Below, piece by piece: positions 44,002 through 56,342 of a DNA stretch of 64,000 nucleotides. The notes beneath the pieces were generated by a model, which was given only the letters and a program-made list of their open reading frames with translations, made no database searches and was not told the DNA's origin. The translations under genes were made by a program, and so were the position numbers. The stretch is from Rhizoclosmatium globosum (Eukaryota > Chytridiomycota > Chytridiomycetes > Chytridiales > Chytriomycetaceae), in assembly GCA_002104985.1 (NCBI GenBank), contig MCGO01000029.1, forward strand, positions 1 through 64,000. Reading direction: 5' to 3'. Positions within the stretch are counted from its first letter, which is position 1. Every line of letters starts with the position of its first letter.

Positions 44002-45195
44002 ATGCCCTCTGTCTCGTCATTTCTAGCAACGCTAGTCCTCGTCCTGTCTTCCCTCCAAGTCTCTGCATTCACAAACGGAACCCTCATCCCCGGATACATC
44101 TGCAACCTCCGTGACCTCGCCCACGGCTCCCCAACCTCTCTCGGTGCCGTCATCCCTCTCCTAGTAGAAGACGACTCTCAAGCCAAAATTGCAGGATACC
44201 ACCAACTCCTCACAAACGCGACTCGATATGCGGCTCAAGACCTCTGCACCGCTACCATCACTCCTGCGTCCACTACTGCACCCATCGAATTCAATGTCAT
44301 TGTAAAGACTCTTGGTGGTGAGCATTTGATTGGGCTTATTGTATGGATCCAGACAGACGTTGTCAAGAATCCGCAACGGATTGGGACGTTCAAGAAGGCG
44401 GGGTTGAATATGTTGAAGTATCCGTATGAAGGGTGTGGTGAGACGATTGTGCATTCAAAAGCGTTGGATGATGATGCTGTTGTGAAAAGTGAATCTGGAG
44501 CAATTTTATGGAGTCCTGTGAGTCCTGTGTCGATGAAGAAGGTTGAATGCAGTAGCAGTGGTATGAGTCAGGGGTCTTTGGAAGGATCTGGGGAGAACAA
44601 GTCTTCTTCGAAGGAATATAGTGGTACCAAGTCTGGCGAGAAGAATCTCAAGAAAGAATGTATGGGTTCTGTAGTCGTACGTGGAGTTTGTGTCACTGCA
44701 AAGGGATATGGAAAGTTTGCCATTCCGTTGAAGCTGTCGGGTGGTGGGTCTTGTGGAACGAACACTGGTGGAATTCAAAAGCCTGTCTCTGTCATCCAAG
44801 GTCAAGTTACCGGAGGCGGTGTTGTTGCAAACGTTCCAGCGATTACTACCGCCGTAAACGCTGTCTATGCTGCCTCTAGCATAGTTGGTGCTGCTTTACC
44901 GGTTTCAGCTACTCCCATGGCCAGTCCTCAGGCCGTTATTCCACAGGTTACTGCGCAAATCTCCAACATTCCAGTTAACGGAGTCGTAATGAACACTCCT
45001 GCTGCAGCTCTTGCCCCTTCAGCAACGACTCCCAAGACCTCCAACACAACACCAGCGGCAGGAGTGCCAGTTGTGCCCGTCTCGAATGTCGCTCAAAATG
45101 CGAATGGTGCAAAGGGGCTTGTTGCATCACCTGCAAATAAGATTTTCAAAAGTACTTTTATGATTGTGGCTGGGATTACGATCATTATGCTTTAA
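44002..45195 (+). CDS. Secreted, probably GPI-anchored protein, unknown
   Basis: One exon, 397 aa. Signal peptide MPSVSSFLATLVLVLSSLQVSAF. An N-terminal domain of about 150 residues contains GYICNLRDLAHGSPTSLGAV, TIEFNVIVKTLGGEHLIGLIVWIQT-type strands and YPYEGCGETIVHSK. Its spacing of a Gly-Ser-P motif, a C...C pair and a late S-G-A-I-L-W-S resembles beta-sandwich surface domains, but I cannot name it. Then come a Ser/Lys-rich stretch, a Cys-containing patch, a long Thr/Ala/Pro/Val-rich stalk, and a hydrophobic terminus (STFMIVAGITIIML) fitting a GPI signal. Likely wall or plasma-membrane surface. Confidence 0.7.
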   Translation: MPSVSSFLATLVLVLSSLQVSAFTNGTLIPGYICNLRDLAHGSPTSLGAVIPLLVEDDSQAKIAGYHQLLTNATRYAAQDLCTATITPASTTAPIEFNVIVKTLGGEHLIGLIVWIQTDVVKNPQRIGTFKKAGLNMLKYPYEGCGETIVHSKALDDDAVVKSESGAILWSPVSPVSMKKVECSSSGMSQGSLEGSGENKSSSKEYSGTKSGEKNLKKECMGSVVVRGVCVTAKGYGKFAIPLKLSGGGSCGTNTGGIQKPVSVIQGQVTGGGVVANVPAITTAVNAVYAASSIVGAALPVSATPMASPQAVIPQVTAQISNIPVNGVVMNTPAAALAPSATTPKTSNTTPAAGVPVVPVSNVAQNANGAKGLVASPANKIFKSTFMIVAGITIIML

Positions 45196-45544
45196 AACTT
45201 GGATACTTTCATTTATCGCTTCTCAGCTTTGCATATAAACAAAGATATCAAGTCATTTTCAATTGTGTTTTGGCAAAGATAAGAACTTGTGTTAAATGAG
45301 GGTTAGCGAATCGGCTGAGTGCCCCCTGTCTCCGATATCTTGTTTGCTCCAACAATTCTCAAGTGTTTTCGTTGCTGCTTGCAGTGTTTCTTGCATTGAA
45401 CTTGAACTTGAACTTGCACTGAAGAAGGGGCGGAAGAATGAGGTTTCAGTCCCTGACACTGCTTTCTGATACCCAATCTCAAAAACACGTTTCTGAAAAA
45501 ATCGTCACTGATACCGCAACGTATAAATTAGGGCAGAAACACCA
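45196..45544. other. Intergenic between the GPI-type protein and UGP1
   Basis: Flanks only. No gene seen. Confidence 0.4.
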
Positions 45545-47435
45545 ATGGCCGATAACAAATTCACCTCAACTGAGAACATGAACGGAGCTCCATCAGCGCA
45601 CGACCGTGCTCACTCTCTCATTGTAAGCTATTCACGCTCTACCCTCTGAAGGGTAAGCATGACTCACACACGCACCCTCGCACACAGGACTTCCAGGGAA
45701 CAACACTCGGAATGGCCGCGAAGGGAATGCGCAACGAGCTGCACAACCTCGTCAACACTGCGCCTGAGGCCGACCGCGAACACTTTGCCAAAGAAATGGA
45801 TTCGTTCTTTGACCTGTTTGGACGATACTTGACCGAGAAGGCGAAGGGCCAGAAGATGTGAGTATACTTGGCTTGGAGTAGCTTAGAGAGCCTGGTGGAG
45901 GAAGCTTCCAGGGTTGATCACTTGGGCAGGGTGTCATTGTTGCGTCAACACTGCGGAGTTTCAAAATTGGGATACCTCCACGCACCACCCCCTTTTACCC
46001 CCTTTTACCCCTTTCAATCACAGCGTACTGATCGAATTATAGCAACTGGGGCAAGATCAAGTCTCCAAAGGACGACCAAATCATTCCTTACAAGAACTTG
46101 AAGCCAGTCGCTTCAGCGCCTGTCAATGCCGAAAACCTCGCTAAGCTCGCCGTGTTGAAGCTGAACGGAGGTCTCGGAACTACTATGGGATGCGTTGGAC
46201 CAAAGAGGTGAGATTTCATGACTGGATAGATTTTGAATGCTGTTTGGTGGCTGGCCCCGTCCTACTCCCGTCAATCAAGAGTGCTCGGGAACTAACGGGT
46301 CGATTTATTTAGTGCGATCGAAGTTCGCGATGGAATGACCTTCCTCGACTTGACTGTCCGTCAAGTTGAATACCTCAACAGCTCAAACGGCGTCAACGTC
46401 CCCCTTATCCTCATGAACTCCTTCAACACCGACGTTGACACCACCAACATTATCCAAAAGTACTCCAGTCACGCCCTGCAAATTCTCACCTTCAACCAAT
46501 CCCGATACCCAAGAGTCGGAAAGGAGAGCTTGCTCCCATGCCCAAAGAGCTTTGCCGACCAAGGGCCAAACTGGTACCCACCAGGTCACGGTGACTTGTT
46601 CGAGTCTCTTGCCAACTCTGGTCTCCTTGACCAGTTGATTGCTGAGGGCAAGGAGTACCTCTTTATCTCCAACGTTGACAACTTGGGAGCCACCGTCGAC
46701 ACCACCATTCTCGACCACATGGCCAAATCCGGTGCCGAATTCATTATGGAAGTCACTGACAAGACCAAGGCCGACATCAAGGGAGGAACGTTGATTGACT
46801 ACGACGGTCAAGTCCGTCTCCTTGAAATCGCTCAGGTCCCATCCGAGTACACTGAGGAATTCAAGTCCATCAAGAAGTTCAAGATCTTCAACACAAACAA
46901 CTTGTGGGTCTCCCTCAAGGCCATCAAGCGTGTTGTCTCCGAATCCGCCCTCTCCATGGAAATCATTGAAAACATCAAGACCTCCGACAAGGGTGAGAAG
47001 GTGATTCAGCTCGAGACTGCCGTCGGAGCTGCCATCAAGCACTTCAAGGGTGCCCACGGAGTCAACGTCCCACGTTCCCGTTTCTTGCCAGTCAAGTCGT
47101 GCTCTGACTTGTTCTTGATCACATCTGACTTGTACAGCTTGAACCACGGTGTTCTCAACATGAACCCTAAGCGTCACTTCCAGCAAGTCCCAATCGTCAA
47201 GTTGGGTGACCACTTCAAGAAGGTGAACCAATACTTGGGCCGTTTCAAGAGCCCACCACACATTTTGGAGTTGGACCACTTGACTGTTACTGGTGATGTT
47301 ACATTCGGATCTGACGTTCAGCTTCGAGGTACTGTCATCATTGTTGCCAACCATGGTGAGAGAATTGATATCCCATCTGGTGCCATCTTGGACGACAAGG
47401 TTGTCTCTGGAAACTTGAGAATCTTGGACCACTAA
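45545..47435 (+). CDS. UGP1: UTP-glucose-1-phosphate uridylyltransferase
   Basis: Exons are 45545-45622, 45688-45857, 46043-46207 and 46313-47435, giving 511 aa. The enzyme makes UDP-glucose for wall glucan, glycogen and glycosylation in the cytosol. The nucleotide-binding loop [26 protein letters not shown] is assembled across the last intron. Other hallmarks: [59 protein letters not shown], and a C-terminal left-handed beta-helix ([20 protein letters not shown]). Length is typical for eukaryotic type. The UGP loop has T where S is common, a conservative change. Confidence 0.96.
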
Positions 47436-47697
47436 ACCCCTTTACTTCTTAAAAAAAACATCTGTACCATTTTTCTTTGTTTTATGTTTCTCTTTAGTTT
47501 ATGTCGGAGGAGGAGAGGATGTTGATTGTTTCGTTCCCATTCGGGCTCTTTGTAAAACCCAGTAAAAGCAATTCGAAATTATGTTTAGGTCTTCTGTCTG
47601 ATTAGTAACTGAGAAAACAAATTTGGAGTAGCTCATTTATCTCAAAGAAAATGAAGAAAGAAGGAAATCTAAAACATAAACAGAATTACACCAGCTT

Positions 47698-50600
47698 TCA
47701 CGCCGCTAAGCCTACAGTATCGTTTTCGGCCAGAGAAATAGCAATGGCGAGTTCGTCTAAAGCCGTTCCATCATCATCCTCAATCCTCGCCAAAATATCA
47801 TCTAGATAAATCGACGGACTTATAGCTGCCATCTTTCTCACAACTTCTCGCGCAAGCTCTGGATCAAACGGCAGTGCGGCCGGATTAGCAAATTCAGAAC
47901 CACGAAGCTTAACAGGTCCCACAGATGCATCGCCCATTCGAATTGTACGGATCACTTCTCGGTGACGTGGCGATTCAACAAGAGCCAATTTCAATGTAAC
48001 AATCTTTTTGGTCAGCTTGTGCAGAATAGACTTTGGAAGTTGGGGCAGTGGCGAGAAGGGAGGGACAACGGCAGGCCCAACCAGTGGAATCACCGCTGTA
48101 TTTGCACCAGAGTCCATATTCTTGTGACTGCGCGACGTTTTCGCTGATACGTAGGAGTCGATTGATACAGTGCTAGCCCTGCTCGACATGATGCTTGCGC
48201 CACTACCCTTCACACCTCCTCCACCATTCGCGTTCTTCAAGAACCGGAACACTTTCTCAAAACAGTTGATAGCATCTCGGTAAGCAGCTTTGATGTTCGG
48301 CGTCAACACATTTGTCGTATTCGCAACACCTTCAAATGGTTTTAGGAGCAGGTTTGCAGTGTGTAAGTTTGCGGCGACACTGCGAGGATCCATTTGTCCA
48401 CGGGCTGTTTCCCACATCTTACGGGCCTTTTGTGCGTGGCTGATGGCTCCATCGGAATCACCGCGAAGGTCGAGAGCTGAGGCAATGTGACTGTGGACTT
48501 GAGCGACGTGAGTCGTTGGGGCGTTGAGACTACGGTAGATTTGTAGTGCTTCGTTTAGACGAGATAAGGCTTCATCGGTTTGCTGCAAGTACAGAGATAG
48601 AATACCGGCCTAGTCAGGGTTAGCATTGAACAAGTTCAGATTATCACTAACCTTCGTAAGATAAGCCGCCGTACAAACGTGTCCCTTCCCGAAACTAGCA
48701 ATGGCAATATCCAAACTAATATTATGAAACTCCAGCGCATCCGCATATCTTCCACATCGCAAATAAACAGCACTCATTCGATCATGCAACCCCATTCCTA
48801 ACGGATGCGAGAGACCCCAGTTCCATTTAACAGCGCTAACACCAAGTCTATAAACAGCCAAAATGCCATTGAAATCATAGTTGACAGTCTCTTTCGAGCC
48901 ACATCCACTCATGTTGAGGTTGTATCTGTCCGATCCTGAAGGAACAAGCTGAGCTCCCATTGCTTCAACAAGTTGAGCACGAGCAATTGCGGAGACAGCT
49001 GAGGTATTCTTTCCAGTTGTCGCGCTGATTGCAGCAATGGCATATCGCTTTGCTTCTTCTGGTCGTTCTGTGGCGTTGTAGTGAGCCGCGACGGTGGTGA
49101 GGTAAAACGCTGTCATATTGTTTTGCTGTAATTTAGACTTTGGTCCCATACTTCTGAAGTGGCGGGTCAGGGTATAAGCGAGTCGCTCGTCTTCACTGAG
49201 CTGACAGATAGCCTGTGGTGGCTGATTCGGTTGCTGTTGCTGTTGTTCGCCACTGATTTTAGTAGACAGGTGCTTCAATCCAGTTGGGTGTTTGCGGCGA
49301 GGAAAGAATGAAACAAGTCGGGAACGAGGGCATGGATTTGGTGAAGCGAAGTTATAATCCGAATTCTCCTCGAAAATCACTCCGCACTAAGATTGACGTT
49401 GTTAGTTTTAACCAATAATAAGTGCTATTCACTCACATGAAATTGCATTGCCGCAAACAACGCTGGTCGATGCAAAGCGTAAAAGTGCCTTTCGTCAATT
49501 TCATAATCGTACTTGTAGTACACCTCAGGCTTCAATCTTTCATCAAAGAACTATTGAATGATGAGTTTCATTTACGACCCATCCAAGATTCTCACCTTCT
49601 TTGCTTTGTCACTGGTTCCAAGCACCATTGAAAACATGTTTGCCGTCCAATTCTTTGTTTCTTCTTCGATTTGCGTTGCACCCACAGAACGAAAATGAAT
49701 CATGAGTTGTCTCAAACTCGTGACAAACAGAGACTTGAAAGAACGGGCCACCATTTCGATGCACATCATGTCCTTAATGTAAGGAATGTGCGAAAGCTGA
49801 GCAATCATACCTACGTCACTATAATCAGTATTCGCCTTGGTTAACAGAAATGCATACCCAAGTATCGAATATTTACACCCCACTTATGCAGTTCAACTCC
49901 AATCTGCCCCGATTCTAGTGGTCTCATTTCCAGTTCGTCCAAATTCTTTACAACCTGCGGAATCCATTGTTCTCGAAGGTAACGACTCGCCCTAACTGCT
50001 TCTGAGTCATTCAAATCACGCTCCTTTCGGCCACATCCAGACGCGTTCGTGAATACATCAGAACTTATTGTGGAAGAATATAGTTTGAGGAACTCAGGTC
50101 TCAATCGCTGAGATTTGTTGGGAGGTATCGAAGATGCTGAAGTGAATGGAGTTGGGACCCCCGAGGAAACAGTTGGATGAGTTTGCGTTCTAGATGGGCT
50201 CCGATTTGGACTTGAAGTTGTGCTCGACATTGGAAGACTGTAATCTATCGGCATAATTTCAAAGAGGTTGACCGCATATTTGCGGTGGAGCTCGCTGTCA
50301 TTGTGGACCTTCAACAGATTCTTAGTATAGTCTGATTTATAATTGCCTTTCTCACCTGAACGGTCCAACTCAAGTGTGCGTTAACCCGTCGATCATCACC
50401 AATCTGGACTCCATGGGGCTTCAAGTTCAATTCCTTCCCAACCAAACTCAGTCTGCTCAGCGCTGATTCTTCGCATTTGAGTGGATTGATTTTCAAATCG
50501 TAGGTAGGAGTTGTCTAGAAAATGAATCAGCACGAATTCATCAGCCGAAATGCGGGTCCTACTCGTTCATCAATCCCCATATCCGCATACGCAACAACTC

Positions 50601-52202
50601 TGAATCCTTTGTAATCAATTAAAACCATAAGTGCTGTGTTGATATCCACTCCCGCATCGTGGGCGGCGCGGTTAAACGCGTCGATGCAACGAAGCTCGCT
50701 TGATGTCCTGCACATGGCTACCTCGACCTCTTCCTGTGTTGCAACTAAAACAATGTTACTCTTCAGCCGAAGTGGTGTTATCAAATCACCATCGTAGTCG
50801 CAAGCGAAATGCAGAATCATTCCGTCGACAAACATTGCGCCAGGTGCGCTGTTGGGCCCTTCACTTCCTGTTTGCCCCTTTTTCATCAATGGACCTTGGA
50901 GATGGTGCTCGTCAACCATGCGAATGGCGTGTTGGACTGCGGCCTCCTCAAACGCGCCAATTACTTCGAGAAGTTGGATGTCTGAAAGGGGAGCATGGAA
51001 ATTGTGAGAATAAAAGAGCCGACGAGTCATTTACCTTTTTGCATGACGGCTTCTGGGTTGTTCGGTTTCTGGCTTAGAATCTTCTGGTATCTGTCATTCC
51101 ACTTTTCTACTATTCGTTCATTTTAATTTATCAATGCTCAGAGGGGGTTGAGGTGTTACCATTAATGTACGTTCCAACGGAAGAGGTTCGCTCCAGTTGG
51201 ATATGCATTGGAGCTGGATTCGTTCGTAAGCGACGAGGTGATATAGAACAATGTAATACCTTTACGTCGTCTGTTAAAGTCGTCTCTAATAATGAAGCGA
51301 TAGTTAGTATCTGGCAGCTGAATTGAATCTTGCTCCACCTGCTGACGGATGGAACCAAATTGGACCCCATAGCCAAAAGTTCCTGTTGCGTGAGAACAGG
51401 CTCCGAGCAGAATGACTAAAATAAGAGTGTGTCAATAGAAACGCGAAAACGTTAATCCAAACGACAAACCAAAGTCTCAAACGTCGACGAGGAATAACTC
51501 TTCCCGTCTTCACCGCCACCATCAATCATCAGCGATCCCACACTAGATACAACCGATACTGCATCATCTTCCACATCATCGTTTTGATACACTGACGCAG
51601 TTCTGCTCTTCCTTCCACCAACATTAGGAACACTCTGACTAGTATGGATGAATCCCTGGTTTGGCTTCTGGATTTGCACATGGGACTGATGGTTGAAGCC
51701 ACGCGGATTCTTTGAAATATTTTGGCGGTTGTTGAGAAACGGGGCGAGGGCGGCCAGCCACTCGTCACTGTCGCTCTTTGTCTGTGCCGCAAAATAGAAC
51801 TGCGAAAATAATAAGTTGGATTAAAACTTAGGGTTTAGTGCAAGAGAGAACAACTACCTTTCGCTGCTTCGCGTACACAACAAATGGCACGAATCCTTTA
51901 CGGCCAAATCCAGCTGCTCCAGCTGCCACAGCGACCCCCTCCCGCTTTACTGGAACCATCTCCATGGCCGCGTCTTTCAGCTCAATCACATACTTTGGTG
52001 GCTTCGACTGATCGCACTGGTCAAACACTTTGACGGTTGTTTGGTGTGGTGAAAATGAGGTGCTGAGCACAAGGAATTTCAGCTTCCATTGCGCGAAAAC
52101 TCCACTGCCAGCTTTCTTTAGCATCCATCCGTGTTTGAGTGTGATTTCTTTTGGGGTGGAGCTATTGGCCAGCGTGTTGTGGTGGGTCTGCGTCGATAGC
52201 AT
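47698..52202 (-). CDS. PH-CLU-TPR protein (clustered-mitochondria-like)
   Basis: Eleven exons give about 1,336 aa: 52202-51858, 51799-51470, 51415-51160, 51109-51035, 50981-50563, 50514-50356, 50308-49858, 49810-49596, 49550-49437, 49386-48652 and 48609-47698. A pleckstrin-homology domain opens the protein (ITLKHGWMLKKAGSG.FAQWKLKFLVLS, closing at FYFAAQTKSDSDEWLAAL). After a Ser-rich linker comes a CLU-type region: ELHKWGVNIRYLGMIAQLSHIPYIKDMMCIEMVARSFKSLF. Then follow TPR-like repeats (NGILAVYRLGVSAV..., ADALEFHNISLDIA, DEALSRLNEALQIYRSL, DGAISHAQKARKMWE). Classical CLU proteins bind nuclear mRNAs for mitochondrial proteins; they start with a beta-grasp domain, not PH. The PH domain suggests membrane recruitment. 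Confidence 0.78.
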
Positions 52203-52425
52203 TCTGGTTGAAAAACTGACAATTCCAACCGAAAAGCAACATCAGCAAGTCGATTATTTCCGTATTCAACCATTTAATCATATGACGGAATTAATTTAGA
52301 ACGAGCATAGCCGATACGGACGACGGACCCAGTAATATTGGCAACTTATCCATTGTCCCATTGTTCTTGTTCTCCATTGTTAATCGATTCAAACTCCCTT
52401 GGCCTCACGTAAAAATCTTGCAAAA

Positions 52426-53449
52426 ATGTCCAACACGACTTCTCAAGACTTGATCGATGTCCTCGGCCTTCCTTTAAACTTCTTCCTTCTTGGAATGATT
52501 CTCAATATGTGTCTGCACGCGTTTTGTCTCTCAATAGCCAAGATAATCAACAAGTTCATATACAAACTAGAAGCAGGGAATTTGTTTCTTAACTGGATAG
52601 TGTGCACCTTCAATGTCGCGGCAATGATTAACGCCATATTTGCGTTCATCTTGACAGCAGTTCCTCTCAAGACCCCAACGAGCTGTTTCACAGTCAACAA
52701 AATATTACACTTCATATTACGATGGTTATTTTTGGTGGGATACTATCGACGTTTTGACACCGCTAAACTTTTACCATTAGATTACTTGATTCTATTCAAA
52801 TCCAACATTGCAACACGAAAGAGCCGCGCTTTCGCGATACTGGCTGTATTAGCTTCTATTAACCGATTAGTATGGACTATCGCGGACCTATTCTGGTCAG
52901 AAGGAGACGTGCTCTTTACACCAAAATGCACTCTCCGGAACCCAATACGCCGTTGCAGATATTATTATCGATGTAGTTTGGCACGCTTGGTGCAATGTAT
53001 GCCTTTTTCGCATCGAACGCTCACATGTTACCTCTCGGTGGAATCTTGTATCACATTATGAAAGAAAATGGTTAGATTGAACTTCAATGAATAATTTAAC
53101 TCATTATTTGATTAGTTTTCCGTACTGTCCTTGTATTGGCTGTCAATTGCGTGTTGATCTATGTTAACAGTATGAGCTCCACAATGGACGAGAATATCAA
53201 CTATATTGCTTCGTTGTGCGGCGCAATCATCATCTATTTTCTCATGAATTTAGAGCTTTATTGTGAGTACTCAACAGACGAGTTTTTTAAATTGAAAATG
53301 AAATTAGGGAAGGAAACTCGTGACAAAGAACCAAGTGGTCCATCATCCAAGAGCGCAAAGAAAAGCGCTTTATCAAGTAATATGAGTGCTGCTGGTATTC
53401 AAGTTAAGAAAAATGTCTTGACTGAAGTTGAGACCAAACAAACTGCCTA
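52426..53449 (+). pseudogene. Decayed paralogue of the downstream multipass membrane protein
   Basis: The start (MSNTTSQDLIDVLGLPLNF) and first helices match the gene at 53621 closely, including the untranslated bases just before the ATG. Compared with that copy it has lost 7 nt before the first intron (near 52700), so splicing gives a stop. It also has indels after FWSEG (near 52905) and near 52980, so helices 5 and 6 are read out of frame. The last region (ASLCGAIIIYFLMNLELY) is again well kept. Several independent indels make a pseudogene more likely than an alternative gene model. Confidence 0.7.
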
Positions 53450-53620
53450 ATCAATTCTATCTCATCTATTCAATACCAAAGCATTGCCCTTCTATTAAAC
53501 TATTCATTAATATTACTACAAGTCAAACCAAACCAAGAATTCAGTCTCGCTTTCATATTCTGATTGTTTTTAGATTCTCTCCATTGTCAATCGACCCAAA
53601 TCGTCAAATAATACAAAAAA

Positions 53621-54694
53621 ATGTCCAACACGACTTCTCAAGACTTGATCAATGTCCTCGGTCCACCCCTAAACTTCCTCCTGCTCGGCGTGATTCTCCA
53701 CATGTGCTTTCACGCGTTTTGCCTCTCAATGGCAAAGATAATCAGCAAACTCGTTTTCAAGACGGAAACGGGAAGTCTGTTTCTCAACTGGATAGTATGC
53801 GCCTTCAACGTTTCAGCAATCGTAAATGCTATATTCGCGTTCACTTTGACTGCAGTTCCTCTAACAACACAAAAGAGTTGTTTCATCGTCAACTTTTTGC
53901 AAAACATTACGTATCATCTTACACTTATTATTTTCGGTAGGGAATATATCATCAGTGATTGCTCATAGATGAACTGATTTTAAACTATGTTGTTCTGAAT
54001 TAGATTACTTGATTCTTTTCAAATCATACATTGCGACTCGTAAAAGCAGTGTCTTTGCGATAATAGCTGGACTAGCTTCCCTAAATCGATTGATATGGAC
54101 TATAGCGGATCTTTTCTGGTCTGAAGGAAGTTTCGAAGATGAAACATGTTCCTTGCTTCAAAACGCTCTTTCAGGGACACAATACGCTGTTGCTGATATC
54201 ATAATTGATGCTATTGGCACTCTTGGGGCAATGCACGCATTTTTTGCTGCGAATGCTCATTTGTTACCTTTGGATGGAATCTTTTACCATGTCATGAAAG
54301 AAAACGGTGAGTATTGTGTTAAGTTTTGAGTACACTGACTTCTTTCGCGGAAAGTCTTTCGAACCGTTCTTGTTTTGGCTGTCAACTGTGTTTTGATCTT
54401 CATCAACAGCATGAGCTCCAGTATGAACGAGAATATTAATTATATAGCCTCGCTATGCGGAGGCATCATCATCTATTTTTTAATGAATTTGGAGCTTTAC
54501 TGTGAGTGCTGGATTAATCCATTTCAAAATAGTATCTTTAAACATAGAAATTAGGGAAGGAATCTCGCAACAGGGAAGCAAGCAGCCCTTCGTTGAGTGG
54601 AAAACACAGCAATTTTGTGAACAATGTGAGCAATATTAATGCTCGGGTTAAGAGCAATCCCTTGACTGAGGTTCAGGACAAGAGTACCATATGA
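53621..54694 (+). CDS. Multipass (about seven-helix) membrane protein, unknown family
   Basis: Exons are 53621-53936, 54004-54306, 54355-54501 and 54555-54694, giving 301 aa. An N-terminal extracellular-like stretch with N-glycosylation sites (MSNTTSQ) is followed by hydrophobic segments around LLLGVILHMCFHAFCL, LNWIVCAFNVSAIVNAIFAFTL, ITYHLTLIIFGDYLILF, AIIAGLASLNRLIWTIADLFW, YAVADIIIDAIGTLGAMHAFF, VFRTVLVLAVNCVLIFINS and ASLCGGIIIYFLMNLELYW. The C-terminal tail is polar and Ser-rich. The helix count and orientation would fit a receptor-like protein, but no GPCR motif is evident. It is a tandem copy of the broken gene upstream. Confidence 0.78.
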
Positions 54695-54755
54695 ATAAGA
54701 TATTTTAATCAATTTAATATTCTCAACAAAGTCCGATTTTGAGATAAATAAAAGT

Positions 54756-56081
54756 TCACTTCTTTCCAAAGAACGAAGTCAGTGGCGCCATCCCCTTTGT
54801 TGACACGGGTTTCTTTGTTGAAGCTTTTGGAGCAGCTTTCCCAGTTGGCTGAAATATCCGATCAGCGTCGCACTCATAAAAACACGATCTAATCACCTTC
54901 TTTCCAGTGTCTGGTTTTTTAGCAGGCGCAGGTGGAGCAATCCGCGGGTCCGCATACACCGCTTTGGATAAATTGGTCGCGTTTAATGCAGCCTTGGTTA
55001 ACATACTGTTAAGTCTTCAAGTACGCGTCAGCATTCATTATATTCAAAATCTCGGGAGACATACCCCATCGCTTCCTTCAAAACTTCAGGCCATTTTCCA
55101 ACAGGGAGAACCTCACAAATAATTTTGTGCACCATCGTCTTTCGATGCTCTGTAATTTAATCAGTACTAAATACGCCAAGACGCTTCGCTGGAACGTAAA
55201 AAGTACCTTGCTTCTCCTCAGCGGATAAGCTATCTTCCCATTGCCCATTCACTTTCAGCAGAGAATATGATTCGTATTTTGCTAACAGCTTATTGGCTTT
55301 CTCAAGGAGCCATGCTTTCGTTTTGTCGTCGTTCAATCGATAGAATGTCATTCCCTTCACAGTGGCTAAATATTCGGACAAGGTTGGTCTTTGAGTTTCA
55401 AGAACTACTTCACGCACCGTCGACATCACAAATCAAACGCAGTTTCTCCTCGATTCCTTCCAGTTCTGCGAGTTGAGATAGAAGCGGATAGTTGTCTGAG
55501 TGAAGGATATTCTCAAGCTGCTCAAAACGACGGGCCGGGGCGTCGTTCTCTCCTCGATTCCTTTTTGATGGCGGCATTTCGTCTTCGTTTGTTGCGGTAG
55601 GAGACTCAAGCAAGGGAAGAAAGAGGAAAAGTGGATCGAATGGAGTCATCATCAGGAACGACCCATCTTAAGCCATGATTTAGTTTGCTGCCAACCCTGA
55701 ATCCATGGTGTACAACGTACCTTGCAGCACATTGTCGCCCACGAAGCAAGAGCGTTTGTCTGGACAGTTTGTTAATCATCAGTTGAAGAACAGGGCGAAG
55801 CAAGATACCGTCTGCGTGCCGTGTCACTTGCAACAGCGCCTTCTTGGACAACGCAAAGTACACGCTTTCTCCTGACGAAACACGTGTTTGTTTGTTTGTT
55901 TGTTTGGTACTTGAGTAGTAAGGTAATGCAAACCTGTCCGAGGATGTGGCAATGTCATGAGCGATGTCAGGCTGCCCTCTTCAACAACGCCCGTCGTTGC
56001 ACAATGAACTATTGCGAGTGTCGTGCCGGTTTTGTACTCGTCTGGTGTCGTTTGGTTGGAGGGGCCGAGCATTGAAACCAA
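54756..56081 (-). CDS. RNASEH2B: Ribonuclease H2 subunit B
   Basis: Starts at 56081 (MVSMLG) or 56072 (MLGPSN). Main exons: 56081-55934, 55871-55809, 55759-55721, 55666-55418, about 55365-55207, then the pieces EHRKTMVHKIICEVLPVGKW, GMLTKAALNATNL and the C-terminus to 54756. Spliced sequence contains LPHPRTGESVYFAL, DDKRSCFVGDNVLQDGSFLM followed by the family signature MMTPFDPLFLFLPLLE, a helix with LICDVD, and YRLNDDKTKAWLLEKANKL. The extreme C-terminus, MAPLTSFFGKK, is a PCNA-interacting (PIP) box as in animal RNase H2B. The complex removes ribonucleotides from DNA and RNA:DNA hybrids in the nucleus. One intron holds a TTTG microsatellite (55885-55907). The 48-nt segment before PTGKAAP may be an in-frame intron or coding. 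Confidence 0.87.
55885..55907. repeat. TTTG microsatellite
   Basis: About five tandem TTTG units in the first intron of the RNase H2B gene. Confidence 0.7.
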
Positions 56082-56342
56082 AACTCTCTCAAGAAACTCT
56101 TGAATAATCTCTGGAATAATCTAAAATACATCTAAAGGAATTCAAGAGCTCTTTCTTGGTTAACCTGATCCCCTGCGTTTGTCTTTGCATTTTAGGATTA
56201 AAGGTCTGGCTTGTATGCAGATCAACGCGTTTTTCATGCATCTTCTAGCCAATGTCATCCTACCGATCAAGACCCCTTCAATCACTATAATAAAGAGAAG
56301 GGTTTTTAATAATGTGAGTTCCAACACAACTTTTCCTTCAAA
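56082..56342. promoter_or_regulatory. Divergent promoter region
   Basis: 261 nt between the RNase H2B gene (minus) and the HD-domain gene (plus). It is AT-rich; short direct CTCAAGAAACTCTTG-type words occur near 56090-56110. No TATA box assigned. Confidence 0.35.

Noticed and set aside
45752..45988. Minus-strand frame across a UGP1 intron
   Set aside because: Overlaps exon 2 of UGP1 and has no protein features; the interval is explained by a 185-nt intron.
46383..47432. 349-residue open frame antisense to UGP1
   Set aside because: It mirrors the C-rich codon use of UGP1, has no domain, and lies fully inside a confident gene.
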